DNA from: an uncultured Collinsella sp. | Lineage (GTDB): Bacteria > Actinomycetota > Coriobacteriia > Coriobacteriales > Coriobacteriaceae | Length of the DNA stretch: 64,000 nucleotides | Reading direction: 5' to 3' | Assembly (NCBI GenBank): GCA_900541685.1 | Contig: UQKM01000001.1 | Coordinates: 124,001 to 188,000 of the forward strand | Part shown: piece after piece, positions 10,720 through 19,016 of the stretch | Layout of the letters: each line of letters opens with the position of its first letter | Numbering within the stretch: the stretch's first letter is position 1 | Notes under the pieces: generated by a model | The model's database searches: none | What the model saw: only the letters and a program-made list of their open reading frames with translations | What the model was told of the DNA's origin: nothing | Translations under genes and position numbers: made by a program

Positions 10720-10752
10720 GTGTGACAAAGGTGCAGCTCCGTTGCCACATAC

Positions 10753-10790
10753 AAAAAGCCGAGGTCTCAACACGAGGCCTCGGCTTTTTT
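10753..10790. terminator. Bidirectional intrinsic terminator
   Basis: AAAAAGCCGAGG pairs with CCTCGGCTTTTTT around CACGAGG-type loop sequence. It has a T-run on the plus strand and an A-run at its start, so it can serve both the amidohydrolase and the convergent minus-strand gene ending at 10853. Confidence 0.9.
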
Positions 10791-10812
10791 ATCGAACAAA
10801 TACTTAAGATTT

Positions 10813-10841
10813 GGGACAAACAAACCTGATTAATTTGTCCC
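10813..10841. repeat. Small GGGACAAA/TTTGTCCC inverted repeat
   Basis: GGGACAAA (10813-10820) pairs with TTTGTCCC (10834-10841). It contains the GGGAC core shared by other hairpins here and ends just before the stop of the minus-strand gene. It may be a worn remnant. Confidence 0.5.
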
Positions 10842-10852
10842 GCGTGCGGGCG

Positions 10853-11326
10853 CTAGGAGCGGGTTTCCATCTTGGCGTGGCACTTGGGGCAGGTGACGCG
10901 GATCTTGCCCTTGCCCTTGGGGACGGACAGCATCTGGCCGCAGTTGGGGCACTTGAGGTATGCCGTGGTCTTGCGGCCCTTCCACATCTTCTTGGCCGTT
11001 CGCTTGGCGCGCTCAAAGTCTTCCTTGCTGGTGCCGGCCGCGCGCGAGGCGTTGGAAGCCGCAGTCCCGCCGCCCAAGCTGGCGACGAATTTGCCCAGGC
11101 AGGGGACGTTGGCAGTCGCGGCAACGAAGGAATCATTTTCCTTGCGTCGGGCGTCGATGTTTTTGGACAGGCCACGCAGCACGCCGAGTACGATTACGGC
11201 GATGGCGATCCAGCTGAGCCACTGGTGGCGGGCCATCGATCCGACCATCGCGAAAATAATTCCTATGAAGCCCAGCACGATGGTGAGCTCGTCGGCGCCG
11301 TTACGACCTTTCATAAAGTCATTCAT
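10853..11326 (-). CDS. Small membrane protein with zinc ribbon
   Basis: The protein has 157 residues from the start at 11326, where GAAAGG precedes MNDFMKGRNG. It has one or two hydrophobic segments near residues 14-50 (LTIVLGFIGIIFAMVG and WLSWIAIAVIVLGVL). A C-terminal zinc ribbon has two CxxC knuckles, CPNCGQM and CPKCHAK. A basic linker lies between them. The family is common as a hypothetical zinc-ribbon protein in this bacterial group, and its role is unknown. It follows csoR on the same strand, but a hairpin element separates them, so it is probably its own transcript. Confidence 0.8.
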   Translation of the reverse strand: MNDFMKGRNGADELTIVLGFIGIIFAMVGSMARHQWLSWIAIAVIVLGVLRGLSKNIDARRKENDSFVAATANVPCLGKFVASLGGGTAASNASRAAGTSKEDFERAKRTAKKMWKGRKTTAYLKCPNCGQMLSVPKGKGKIRVTCPKCHAKMETRS

Positions 11327-11371
11327 GCGAATTGCCTTTCGTTCGATATGCTGCACGCCTTTATACCCCTT

Positions 11372-11471
11372 TTGGTGCAAGGGGGACAGGTAAATCTGCA
11401 CCAATGTGGTGCAAACATACCTGTCCCCGGAACACCAAGACGGTGCAAAGAAGTCTGTCTCCAATGCACCA
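11372..11471. repeat. GGGGACAGG-core nested hairpin
   Basis: TTGGTGCAAGGGGGACAGGT (11372 onward) pairs with ACCTGTCCCCGGAACACCAA (ending 11437). A smaller GCACCA/TGGTGC stem lies inside. A second, partial unit in the opposite sense follows to 11471 (GGTGCAAAGAAG, then CTGTCTCCAATGCACCA). The same design recurs at 18685-18750. Confidence 0.75.
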
Positions 11472-11472
11472 A

Positions 11473-11745
11473 TTACTTGGCGAGTTTGTCGACGACGCGT
11501 TCGATCTCGGCGAGCTTGGCGGCTTTGAGCTCCTCGTCGCCCGATTCGATGGCCGAGGCGACGCAGCCCTCAATGTGGGCCTTGAGCACGTCGGCGTTAA
11601 TGCGCGCGAGGAGCGCCTGCGTTGCCATGAGCTGCGTGGAAATATCGACGCAGTAGCGGTCCTCCTCGACCATCCGCAGGATGCCGTCGATCTGACCGCG
11701 TGCCGTCTTGAGCATACGGGTCACCGATTTATGGTCTGCCATCAT
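11473..11745 (-). CDS. csoR: CsoR/FrmR-type metal-sensing repressor
   Basis: This 90-residue all-helical repressor belongs to the DUF156/CsoR-RcnR-FrmR family. It is expected to bind Cu(I) and release the copper operon promoter. The family start pattern (KSVTRMLKTARGQIDGILRMVEEDRYCVDI) is clear. Likely Cu ligands are the cysteine in YCVDI, the histidine in KAHIEGCV and the following cysteine, which is the Cys-His-Cys pattern. GAGGA precedes the paired ATG codons at 11745. It is encoded downstream of copZ with a 38-bp gap, so copA, copZ and csoR probably form one autoregulated operon. Confidence 0.9.
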   Translation of the reverse strand: MMADHKSVTRMLKTARGQIDGILRMVEEDRYCVDISTQLMATQALLARINADVLKAHIEGCVASAIESGDEELKAAKLAEIERVVDKLAK

Positions 11746-11783
11746 GGCGGGTCCTCGTTTCTGGTCGGGGTGCGCGTGGGTCG

Positions 11784-12005
11784 TTACGCGGCGGTTACGG
11801 ACAGGGCGTGGAACTTCTCGCCGGCGCCCTCGACAGCGGCGGCGAGCTGCTCGGCGGTTACGGTGTCGGCGCACTCCACCTGGACGGTCTGGGTCTCGTG
11901 ATCGGCGTCGGCGTCGGTCACGCCGGCCACGTTGAGCAACGCCGTCTCGACGGTGGCGTCGCAGTGGCCGCACATGAGGCCGGAAGTCTTGATTGTGTAT
12001 CGCAT
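11784..12005 (-). CDS. copZ: Copper chaperone, heavy-metal-associated domain
   Basis: This 73-residue protein is a single HMA ferredoxin-like fold. The metal site is GLMCGHCDATVE, a CxxC motif in the usual loop. It is expected to carry Cu(I) to CopA. The start at 12005 (MRYTIK) is supported by AGAGAGGAA upstream. A longer open frame reaches 12116, but the extra residues are not like the family. It lies between copA and csoR, in keeping with its role. Confidence 0.92.
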   Translation of the reverse strand: MRYTIKTSGLMCGHCDATVETALLNVAGVTDADADHETQTVQVECADTVTAEQLAAAVEGAGEKFHALSVTAA

Positions 12006-12152
12006 TGGTATTCCTCTCTGTTGTGTCGGCTTTCCCAGGCACCCGACCTTGGCCTTCAAGCCGTCGCTCGCGTACCAAAGTACGCGCCGCTCCTCTTTCA
12101 GGTCAATCTCGGGCACCTGGAAAACCCGTTCTAAATGGACTTAAGGGTGAAC

Positions 12153-14492
12153 CTATTTTGCCACTTTAGGCTTAAAGGTTCGTAGGCGCAGAGCATTGCT
12201 TACGACGCACACGCTCGACAGGCTCATGGCCGCGGCGCCGAACATCGGCGAGAGCTGCCAACCGGTGAGGGGGAAGAACACGCTCGCCGCCAGCGGAATG
12301 CCGATGCCGTTGTAGAACAGCGCCCAGAACAGGTCCTGCTTGATGTTGCGGATTGTGGCACGTGACAGCTCGATGGCACGGGCGACGTCCATGAGATCGC
12401 TGCGCATGAGTACCACGTCGGCGCCCTCCTTGGCGATGTCGGCGCCGGTGCCGATCGCAAGGCCCACGTCGGCGCGCGCCAGGGCGGGGGAGTCGTTGAT
12501 GCCGTCGCCCACCATGGCGACCTTGCTGCCCGCATCCTGCAGCCCGCGCACGTGGCGCTCCTTGTCGGCGGGGAGGACGTCGGCGATGACCTGCTCGCTG
12601 CTCAGCCCCACGCGGCGGGCGATGGCCTCGGCCGTCACGCGGTTGTCGCCGGTGAGCATGCGCACGTCGACGCCGAGCTTGCGGAGCGCGGCGATGGCCT
12701 CGGCGCTCGTCTCTTTGACCTCGTCAGCCACGGCGATGATACCGACAAGCTCGCCGTTCTTGGCAAAGAACAGCGGTGTCTTGCCCTCGGCGGCAAACTG
12801 CTCGGCAAGACCCGCGGGCACGGTAACGCCCAACTCGTCCATCAGGCGCACGTTGCCGGCTGCGATGACATTCTGCCCCTCGCGTGCCGTAACGCCTCGT
12901 CCGGGCACGGCGGCAAAGTCCTCGACCATGCGCGCGACAATTCCGCGCGCCTCGCACTCGGCCATAATCGCCTCGGCCAGCGGGTGCTCGCTCGAGCGCT
13001 CCAGCGCGGCGGCCAGCTTGAGCAGCGCCTTTTCGCTCATGGCGGGCGAGCCGTCGGCGCGCGTGGCTACCACGATATCGGTCACAGCCGGCTTGCCGCG
13101 GGTGACGGTGCCCGTCTTGTCGAGCACCACGGTGCCCACGCTGCGCAGGTTCTCCAGCGCCTCGGCGCTCTTGAACAGAATGCCCATTTCGGCGCCCTTG
13201 CCGGTGCCGACCATAATGGCGACGGGCGTGGCCAGGCCCAGCGCGCATGGGCAACTGATCACCAGCACGGCCACGGCGGAAGTGAGCGCTTCGTTGACGC
13301 TTCCGGTCAAAACCATCCATGCCACAAAAGTTACGGCAGAGATTGCGAACACCACGGGCACGAACACGCCGGCGACCTTGTCGGCCATGCGGGCGATGGG
13401 CGCCTTGGTGGCGTTGGCGTCCTCGACGAGCTGGATAATCTTGGCGAGCGACGTATCGGCGCCCACACGCGTGGCGCGGAAGGTAAACGAGCCCGTGCGG
13501 TTGACCGTGGCCGCATTGACAGTGTCGCCGGCGGTCTTCTCCACGGGAATGGATTCGCCGGTGAGCGCGCTTTCGTCCACGGCCGAGCTGCCATCGAGCA
13601 CCACGCCGTCAACGGGGATGGACTCGCCGGGGCGCACACGCAGCACCTGGCCGGGCAGAATGGCATCGACGTCGACGGTGGCCTCGATACCGTCCTCGGC
13701 CACGACGGTCGCGGTCTTGGGTGCTAAGTCGATGAGCGCCTCGATAGCGCCGCCGGTTTTGGACTTGCTGCGCGTCTCGAGGTATTTGCCCACGGTGACG
13801 AGCGACAGGATGGTGCCGGCGCTCTCAAAATATAGGTTGTCCATGCTCGTCATCATGGCCTCGTGCACCTGACCTGCGGCTAGCTGGTCGGCCATGATGA
13901 ACATGGCGTAGAGCGACCAGGCGATGGACGCGGTGGCGCCCACGGCGATGAGGGCGTCCATGATAGGCGCGCCGTGCGCGAGCGATTTAAACCCATTGAT
14001 AAAGTACGCGTCGTTGACATAGACGATGGGGATGAGCAGGACGAGCTCGGTGAGGGCGAGCGTCATGCTGTGGGCATGGTCGGTGAAGACGCCGGGCAGT
14101 GGCCAACCGAGCATGTGCCCCATGCCTATGTAGAACAGCGGGATGAGGAAGATGATCGAGACGATGAGGCGGGTGCGCATGGCAGAGGCGGCGGCCTCCA
14201 ACTTTTTGGTCGGCGACTCCATATGCGCGGCGCCGGACCTGGCTTGCGCACTTCCGCTTTGGACAGCGTCGGTGCCCGTGCTGATGGGCGAGGCCGAGTA
14301 GCCCGCGCGGTCGACAGCGGTGCAGATGTCGTCGGAGGTGACCTGCGCGGGGTCGTAGTCGACCATCATGGAACCGGCGAGCAGGTTGACCGCGACGCTT
14401 TGGACGCCGTCGAGTTTGCTCACGGCGCGATCCACATGCGCCTGGCAGGCGGCGCATGTCATGCCGCCCACGTCGAACTTATCTTGAGCCAT
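12153..14492 (-). CDS. copA: Copper-exporting P-type ATPase
   Basis: This 779-residue P1B-type ATPase exports Cu(I) across the cytoplasmic membrane. The N-terminal HMA domain has GMTCAACQAHVD. The ion-path motif is SCPCALGLATP in the sixth helix. The phosphorylation site is DKTGTVTRG and the ATP-binding hinge is GDGINDSPALARADVG. The length and the single HMA domain are typical. It is the first gene of the copper operon. The promoter region at about 14545-14573 contains a palindrome of the CsoR type. copZ follows after about 147 bp. Confidence 0.96.
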   Translation of the reverse strand: MAQDKFDVGGMTCAACQAHVDRAVSKLDGVQSVAVNLLAGSMMVDYDPAQVTSDDICTAVDRAGYSASPISTGTDAVQSGSAQARSGAAHMESPTKKLEAAASAMRTRLIVSIIFLIPLFYIGMGHMLGWPLPGVFTDHAHSMTLALTELVLLIPIVYVNDAYFINGFKSLAHGAPIMDALIAVGATASIAWSLYAMFIMADQLAAGQVHEAMMTSMDNLYFESAGTILSLVTVGKYLETRSKSKTGGAIEALIDLAPKTATVVAEDGIEATVDVDAILPGQVLRVRPGESIPVDGVVLDGSSAVDESALTGESIPVEKTAGDTVNAATVNRTGSFTFRATRVGADTSLAKIIQLVEDANATKAPIARMADKVAGVFVPVVFAISAVTFVAWMVLTGSVNEALTSAVAVLVISCPCALGLATPVAIMVGTGKGAEMGILFKSAEALENLRSVGTVVLDKTGTVTRGKPAVTDIVVATRADGSPAMSEKALLKLAAALERSSEHPLAEAIMAECEARGIVARMVEDFAAVPGRGVTAREGQNVIAAGNVRLMDELGVTVPAGLAEQFAAEGKTPLFFAKNGELVGIIAVADEVKETSAEAIAALRKLGVDVRMLTGDNRVTAEAIARRVGLSSEQVIADVLPADKERHVRGLQDAGSKVAMVGDGINDSPALARADVGLAIGTGADIAKEGADVVLMRSDLMDVARAIELSRATIRNIKQDLFWALFYNGIGIPLAASVFFPLTGWQLSPMFGAAAMSLSSVCVVSNALRLRTFKPKVAK

Positions 14493-14542
14493 GGTTTCTC
14501 CTTTCTGCAGTTCGGTGTTGGAATTGTTAACCTGCCGATACT

Positions 14543-14573
14543 ATACACCCATACCCCCTGGGGGTGTCCAGTG
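14543..14573 (-). promoter_or_regulatory. copA promoter with CsoR-type operator
   Basis: On the minus strand, TGGACA acts as a -35-like element and TATAGT as a -10-like element, about 19 bp apart. Within the spacer is ACCCCCTGGGGGT (14553-14565 on the plus strand), a palindrome of G and C runs like known CsoR operators. A repressor bound there would cover the promoter. The operator is seen directly. Its assignment to CsoR is inferred from the csoR gene in the same operon. Confidence 0.65.
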
Positions 14574-14644
14574 GGGATGAAAATGTATGACATTTCGCTA
14601 CAGATGCGGGTGGCTGCTCAATCGTTGGCAGCTCATGTCAAACA

Positions 14645-14779
14645 TCTCGATCTGTAACATCTAGCGGGGAAAATGACCTCTAACTGTTACAGATCGAGAT
14701 TATGTTTTGCGATGTTTGAGTTCGTCTCAATCTGTAACGTGTAGACCCGGTTTTGTCTCGTAACTGTTACAGATTGAGA
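14645..14779. repeat. Pair of 55-bp palindromes, 80-bp pitch
   Basis: Two more copies of the 55-bp palindrome lie at 14645-14699 and 14725-14779, with an 80-bp start-to-start distance. The first arms are TCTCGATC/GATCGAGA and the second are TCTCAATC/GATTGAGA, so base pairing is kept by paired changes. They lie between the copA promoter and the helicase gene, about 5.5 kb from the other arrays. Confidence 0.9.
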
Positions 14780-15052
14780 CAATCGGCCCAGGCCCGGCCC
14801 GTCCGCCTCGTCATCTGTGGTTTACGTGGGGGCATGAGAAGCGCGGGTATACTAACCGACGGCGAATCTGCTCCATCGCTTAGGGCCGCTGCGTCTGGAC
14901 GGCGCGTGAAAGGGCTGCCAAAGCGATCGCCAGCGTGCTGAGCAACGTCCTCTCCGTGCGCACCTGTTTTTGTATGTATTAGCGCGCTACCAAGCACGCT
15001 CGCGCGGCCGCATGCCGTGCCCACAACGCGTGCAGATAAGGAACAACAACAT
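14780..15052 (+). other. Long leader region of the DEAD-box helicase
   Basis: No gene is visible. GGGTATACT at about 14845-14853 is a possible extended -10, which would give an untranslated leader of nearly 200 bases. Long leaders are usual for cold-induced RNA helicase genes. I cannot see a clear -35. Confidence 0.35.
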
Positions 15053-17290
15053 ATGCGTAATTCTGTATCCGACGTCACGGACGCCGAGATTCTGGACGAG
15101 ACCCGCGAGACCATGACCCAGGCTGCCTTCGATGCTGCCGATGAGGCCAGCGCCGCCGAGACCGTCGAGTCCGCGACCGAGAACCTGCCCGCCTTTGACG
15201 AGCTGGGACTTTCGGACGAGATGCTTCGTGCCATCGAGAACCTAGGCTACACGGCACCCACGCCCGTGCAGGCCGGTTCCATCCCCGTGGTGCTTGAGGG
15301 CCGCGACCTGCTTGCCGCCGCTCAGACCGGCACCGGCAAGACGGCCGCCTTTTTGCTGCCGACCATGAACAATCTGGAGCACATCGCTCCTCCCAAACCC
15401 GTGCGCGAGCGCGGCGGCCGCAATCGTCGTCGCGGTGCTAAAAAGCCCGAGGGCAACGGCCGTGGCCCTGTGATGCTCGTCATCACCCCCACGCGTGAGC
15501 TTGCACAGCAAATCGATGAGGTCGCCAGCAAGATCGCCGACGTCACCGGCCACGTTGCCGTGACCGTCGTGGGCGGCGTGAGCTACAAGCCGCAGACTGC
15601 GGCCCTCAAGTACGGCTGCGACATCCTGGTCGCCACGCCGGGCCGTCTGGTCGACCTGATCGAGCAGGGCGCCTGCCACCTGAACGAGGTCAAGGTGCTG
15701 GTGCTGGACGAGGCCGACCGCATGCTCGACATGGGCTTTTTGCCCGCCGTTCGCCGCATTGTGCGCGAGACGCCGGCCGAGCGTCAGACGCTGCTGTTCT
15801 CGGCGACCCTCGACGAGGAGGCCGTGGGCGAGATCACCGACCTGGTGAGCGACCCGGCCCGCGTGGAGATCGCGCCTGCCACGTCGACCGCCGATACCGT
15901 CGATCAGTTTGTGTTCCCGGTGTCCATCGAGGCCAAGAACAACCTGCTGCCCGAGTTCCTCAAGAAGGAGGGCCCGGAGCGCACCATCGTCTTTATGCGC
16001 ACCAAGCACCGCGCCGACAGCTGCTGCCGTCGTCTGGAGCGTAAGGGCATCAAGGCCGCCGCGATTCACGGCAACCGTAGCCAGGCCCAGCGCGAGCGTG
16101 CCCTTTCGGCCTTCCGCGACGGCACCGTCGACGTGCTGGTGGCGACCGATGTTCTCGCCCGCGGCATCGACATTAGCGACGTGCGCTACGTCGTGAACTT
16201 TGACGTGCCGGCCGAGCCGACCGACTACATCCACCGTATTGGTCGTACGGGCCGCGCCGGCGAGCTGGGCTGGGCCATCACGTTTGTGACTGAGCAGGAC
16301 GTCGATGAGTTCTACGAGATCGAGAAGCTCATGGACAAGACGGCCGACATCTACGAGGCCGGCGACCTGCATGTGGGTCCCAATCCGCCCGCGGTTGACC
16401 CCGAGCGCGACCCTGCGGCCTTTAAGGTGAAGAAGAAGACCAAGCGCGGCAAGTCCAAGAGCAAGAAGAAGCTTGAGCAGGCGCGTCGCGACGGCAAGCG
16501 CAACGGCGACGATTACGGCGATGTGGCCGGTCGTTCCAACCGTGGTCGCGGCGACGGCGAGCGTCCGAGCCGTCCCAAGCGTGGCGGCAAGACCCGCGTG
16601 CGCGAGGGCGTTCAGGCTCGCGTGGACGAGGCTGTGGAGAGCGTGGCCCGCGAGGTGGCTGCCGAGGAGCGCGGCGGTGCTGCCGCCGTCGAGCAGGCCC
16701 CGCGCGGTAACCGTGCCGAGCGTCGTGCCAAGCAGTTCCAGGGCGAGGCGCATCGCCGTCGCCGCGAGGACGAGGACCGCGGTGGCCGTCGTCGTGTCGA
16801 TCGCGAGGACGAGGGCCGTGGCTCGCGTGGCGGCAAGCGCGGCTCGGGCGACCGTCGTCGTTCCGGTCGCGATGACGAGCGCGGTGGCCGTGATAAGCGT
16901 CGCGGCGGCGAGGGTCGCGGTGAGCGAGGTGCCCGTGGCGGTGAGTCCCGTGGCGGCAAGTGCTTTGAAGAGCGCGGTAGCCGCGGCGGCGAGCGTCGCG
17001 AGGGTGCTCGCGGCAATGGCGGCCGCAGCGGCGCTGGCCGTTCTAACGAGTCGCGCGATCGTCGTGATCCGCGTGCCAGCCGCGATCGTCGCGATGACTG
17101 GCGCAACTACGACGATACCCGCGAGGAGCGTCGTGGCGGCTATCGTGGCGGGCGTGGCGGCAACCAGGCCGGCTCCCGCGGCGGCCGCGCCGGCGGTCGC
17201 GATAACCGTGGCAGCTATGGCAACAGCCGTGGCGGCAAGCGCGGCGGCAGCTCCCGTCGTCCCGGTGACGGCGGCGGCAAGCGCAAATAG
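15053..17290 (+). CDS. DEAD-box RNA helicase with RGG-rich tail
   Basis: This ATP-dependent RNA helicase has 745 residues from ATG 15053. A GTG at 15017 is possible, but AAGGA sits 12 bp before 15053. The Q motif (FDELGLSDEMLRAIENLGY) lies near residue 50. Walker A AQTGTGKT is near 90, DEAD near 218 and SAT near 250. The helicase C domain has HRIGRTGRAG. From about residue 456 the protein becomes a very basic, low-complexity tail of arginine, glycine, aspartate and serine with many RGG-like units, likely an RNA-binding region. The core resembles CsdA/RhlE-type helicases that act in cold adaptation and ribosome assembly. The tail makes up roughly 40 per cent of the protein. A strong terminator follows. 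Confidence 0.93.
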   Translation: MRNSVSDVTDAEILDETRETMTQAAFDAADEASAAETVESATENLPAFDELGLSDEMLRAIENLGYTAPTPVQAGSIPVVLEGRDLLAAAQTGTGKTAAFLLPTMNNLEHIAPPKPVRERGGRNRRRGAKKPEGNGRGPVMLVITPTRELAQQIDEVASKIADVTGHVAVTVVGGVSYKPQTAALKYGCDILVATPGRLVDLIEQGACHLNEVKVLVLDEADRMLDMGFLPAVRRIVRETPAERQTLLFSATLDEEAVGEITDLVSDPARVEIAPATSTADTVDQFVFPVSIEAKNNLLPEFLKKEGPERTIVFMRTKHRADSCCRRLERKGIKAAAIHGNRSQAQRERALSAFRDGTVDVLVATDVLARGIDISDVRYVVNFDVPAEPTDYIHRIGRTGRAGELGWAITFVTEQDVDEFYEIEKLMDKTADIYEAGDLHVGPNPPAVDPERDPAAFKVKKKTKRGKSKSKKKLEQARRDGKRNGDDYGDVAGRSNRGRGDGERPSRPKRGGKTRVREGVQARVDEAVESVAREVAAEERGGAAAVEQAPRGNRAERRAKQFQGEAHRRRREDEDRGGRRRVDREDEGRGSRGGKRGSGDRRRSGRDDERGGRDKRRGGEGRGERGARGGESRGGKCFEERGSRGGERREGARGNGGRSGAGRSNESRDRRDPRASRDRRDDWRNYDDTREERRGGYRGGRGGNQAGSRGGRAGGRDNRGSYGNSRGGKRGGSSRRPGDGGGKRK

Positions 17291-17323
17291 CATACGCATC
17301 GCCCACTAGAGCGAGGTGAACCA

Positions 17324-17360
17324 AGGGCCCTGAGCAACTACGCTCGGGGCCCTTTTTGTT
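17324..17360 (+). terminator. Intrinsic terminator of the helicase gene
   Basis: AGGGCCCTGAGC pairs with GCTCGGGGCCCT and is followed by TTTTTGTTT. This is a textbook rho-independent terminator 34 bp after the stop. Confidence 0.92.
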
Positions 17361-17911
17361 TGCCGTATCCGATCGCTAGTTCAAATGTGATTTTCTCGGG
17401 AATGCATCTGGGGGATGCTGAGGACCTATTTTCCGCCATGCAGCAATGGGTCCTATGGGGTGCGCCGTGCATTTTTTGGAGTATTCTGCAGTTCGAGTTG
17501 TCTGCATATGATTCGACGTCGCCAACGGTGGCCTTCGGATATCCCTAGCGAGCGTTCCGAGTCAGATTTCGCCGTTTTCCGGAGCAGGGGCGCGTCATTC
17601 TCGCCATGTCGGGACTTAGAATGATACGGCGCCCTACAGTTTTGCCCACCCGCGGCGGTGCTGGCGCGGTCACGTTGCAGAATACTCCGTTTTTTGCACG
17701 GGCCAGGATGGGGTACCTCAGGAGAACACGGCGGTATCCCGTAAATATATACAATCTGTACCGTAATTAATACAAAACGAAGAGGCAGACAGCGTAGGGT
17801 GGGTGCATTGGGGTGTTTGGTGCACCAAAACGGGGATCCCACGTACCGTATACTCTGGCTGGATGTGAAAACGGCTTGACGCGTTGCCAGGCGTAGGGGG
17901 AGGGTGCCTCG
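17361..17911. other. Intergenic stretch of about 550 bp
   Basis: I see no supportable gene. Several short open frames lack ribosome-binding sites. Base composition is lower in GC than in the flanking genes. A small palindrome TTTGGTGCACCAAAA lies near 17815-17830. TATACT at 17849-17854 is a plausible -10 for the next gene, with GGGGGAGGG as its ribosome-binding site. Confidence 0.45.
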
Positions 17912-18673
17912 ATGGACGTATTCGAAATTGTGTTTAGTCCGACGGGTGGAACGCGGAAGGTGTCTGGCCTTGTGGCCGGGGCACTGGACAAAAATACCGT
18001 TACCGTCGATCTGACCGATAGCGGGCTAGATTTCAGCGCTGTCTCGATGACTGAGGACGACGTGGCCGTAATCTCTGTGCCGGCGTATGCCGGTAGAATC
18101 CCGGCTGTGGTGGCTGACCGGTTGGGCATGGTGCGCGGCAACGGGGCTCGGGCTGTTTTGGTTTGTGTATACGGAAACCGCGCGTTTGAGGACACGCTCG
18201 TAGAGCTGGAGGACGTTGCGAAGCGCGCCGGATTTAGGGTGGTTGCAGCGGTTTCTGCTATTGCTGAGCATTCCGTTGCTCGTCAGTTTGCTGCTGGGCG
18301 ACCGGATGCGCAGGATGCGGCGCAGCTCGCAGAGTTTGCGCAGCAAATTCAGCAAAAGCTGTTGACTGAGGATGCATCCGAGCCCTCTATTCCCGGCAAT
18401 CGTCCTTATAAACAAGCCGGAGGTCACCGCATGGCACCCGAGGCAACAGAGGATTGCGTCTCCTGCGGTGCATGCGCCGCGGCGTGCCCCGTTTGTGCTA
18501 TCGACAAGGGCGACCCCAAGCGAGCAGCTGGCGAGGCGTGCATCTCCTGCATGCGCTGCATTGCCGTATGTCCGCGAGGCGCTCGCAAGCTTGATCCCAA
18601 CAAGCTATCCGCTGTTTCCCAGATGCTGAGCAAGGCTTGCGTCGTGCGGAAGGAATGCGAGCTCTTCATCTAG
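17912..18673 (+). CDS. EFR1-type flavodoxin/ferredoxin protein
   Basis: This 253-residue protein joins an N-terminal flavodoxin-like domain to a C-terminal pair of [4Fe-4S] clusters. The FMN-phosphate loop is FSPTGGTRK near residues 8-16. The cluster motifs are CVSCGACAAACP and CISCMRCIAVCP. It is the architecture called EFR1 family ferredoxin-flavodoxin, which is common in anaerobes. Its electron partners are unknown. The start at 17912 follows a GGGGGAGGG ribosome-binding site. It stands alone and is followed by hairpin elements. Confidence 0.9.
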   Translation: MDVFEIVFSPTGGTRKVSGLVAGALDKNTVTVDLTDSGLDFSAVSMTEDDVAVISVPAYAGRIPAVVADRLGMVRGNGARAVLVCVYGNRAFEDTLVELEDVAKRAGFRVVAAVSAIAEHSVARQFAAGRPDAQDAAQLAEFAQQIQQKLLTEDASEPSIPGNRPYKQAGGHRMAPEATEDCVSCGACAAACPVCAIDKGDPKRAAGEACISCMRCIAVCPRGARKLDPNKLSAVSQMLSKACVVRKECELFI

Positions 18674-18684
18674 TGCATACGAAA

Positions 18685-18750
18685 TTGGTGCATTGGGGAC
18701 AGGCTAATCTGCACCAACCTGGTGCAAACAAACCTGTCCCCAACGCACCA
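18685..18750. repeat. GGGGACAGG-core nested hairpin
   Basis: TTGGTGCATTGGGGACAGG (18685-18703) pairs with CCTGTCCCCAACGCACCA (18733-18750). An inner GCACCA/TGGTGC stem lies at 18711-18725. It is closely related to the element at 11372-11437. Confidence 0.8.
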
Positions 18751-18770
18751 GAGTGAGGAGTGCCCCTGGG

Positions 18771-18802
18771 TGCCGGCAGAAAAGGAACGTCCCTAAGTGC
18801 CG
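18771..18802. repeat. Half copy of the 30272-30329 hairpin
   Basis: TGCCGGCAGAAAAGGAACGT, then CCCTAAGTGCCG, matches the right half of the complete palindrome at 30272-30329. The left arm is missing. It is probably a decayed or truncated copy. Confidence 0.65.
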
Positions 18803-18851
18803 CCTAAATACCGTTTATCGAAGAAAAAATACCGCTCACCGGTCATAATGA

Positions 18852-18879
18852 TTGTTCTGGCTTTGGGCTTGTCTACAAT
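18852..18879 (+). promoter_or_regulatory. Possible promoter of the alpha-glucoside PTS locus
   Basis: TTGTTC (18852-18857) and TACAAT (18874-18879) are separated by 16 bp. They lie upstream of a structured leader and the IIA gene. Confidence 0.45.
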
Positions 18880-18900
18880 AACTCCCGTAAAAAGAAATGC

Positions 18901-18937
18901 GGAAGGTTACCGAGTCCCTCGGACGTGGGCCTAACCA
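18901..18937 (+). promoter_or_regulatory. Structured leader, weak antiterminator-site candidate
   Basis: GGTTA (18905-18909) pairs with TAACC (18932-18936), and CCGAG pairs with CTCGG inside. The layout is loosely like a BglG-type RNA antiterminator site, and a BglG-type gene is nearby. The match to the consensus is weaker than at 53334-53367, and no terminator with a T-run follows. Confidence 0.25.
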
Positions 18938-19016
18938 AAGTCTTTGAACGGGTGTGTCTCTATGGATGCATTCGCTTGATTTTGGTTGGGCTATATTTAT
19001 GAAGGGACATGCCACC

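Larger units (their letters stand above)
18674..19016 (+). other. Intergenic region before the PTS locus
   Basis: The first half carries the hairpin at 18685-18750 and a half-element at 18771-18802, each listed separately. The second half is the promoter and leader of the PTS IIA gene. Confidence 0.6.

Noticed and set aside
15242..17299. Long alanine/threonine-rich open frame opposite the DEAD-box helicase
   Set aside because: It is low-complexity, produced by the repeated arginine/glycine codons on the other strand.
17361..17624. Short open frames after the helicase terminator
   Set aside because: They lack ribosome-binding sites and overlap in different frames without protein-like composition.
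18901..18937. Certain antiterminator site for the alpha-glucoside operon
   Set aside because: The stem exists, but it matches the consensus poorly and no terminator follows, so it is kept only as a weak candidate.
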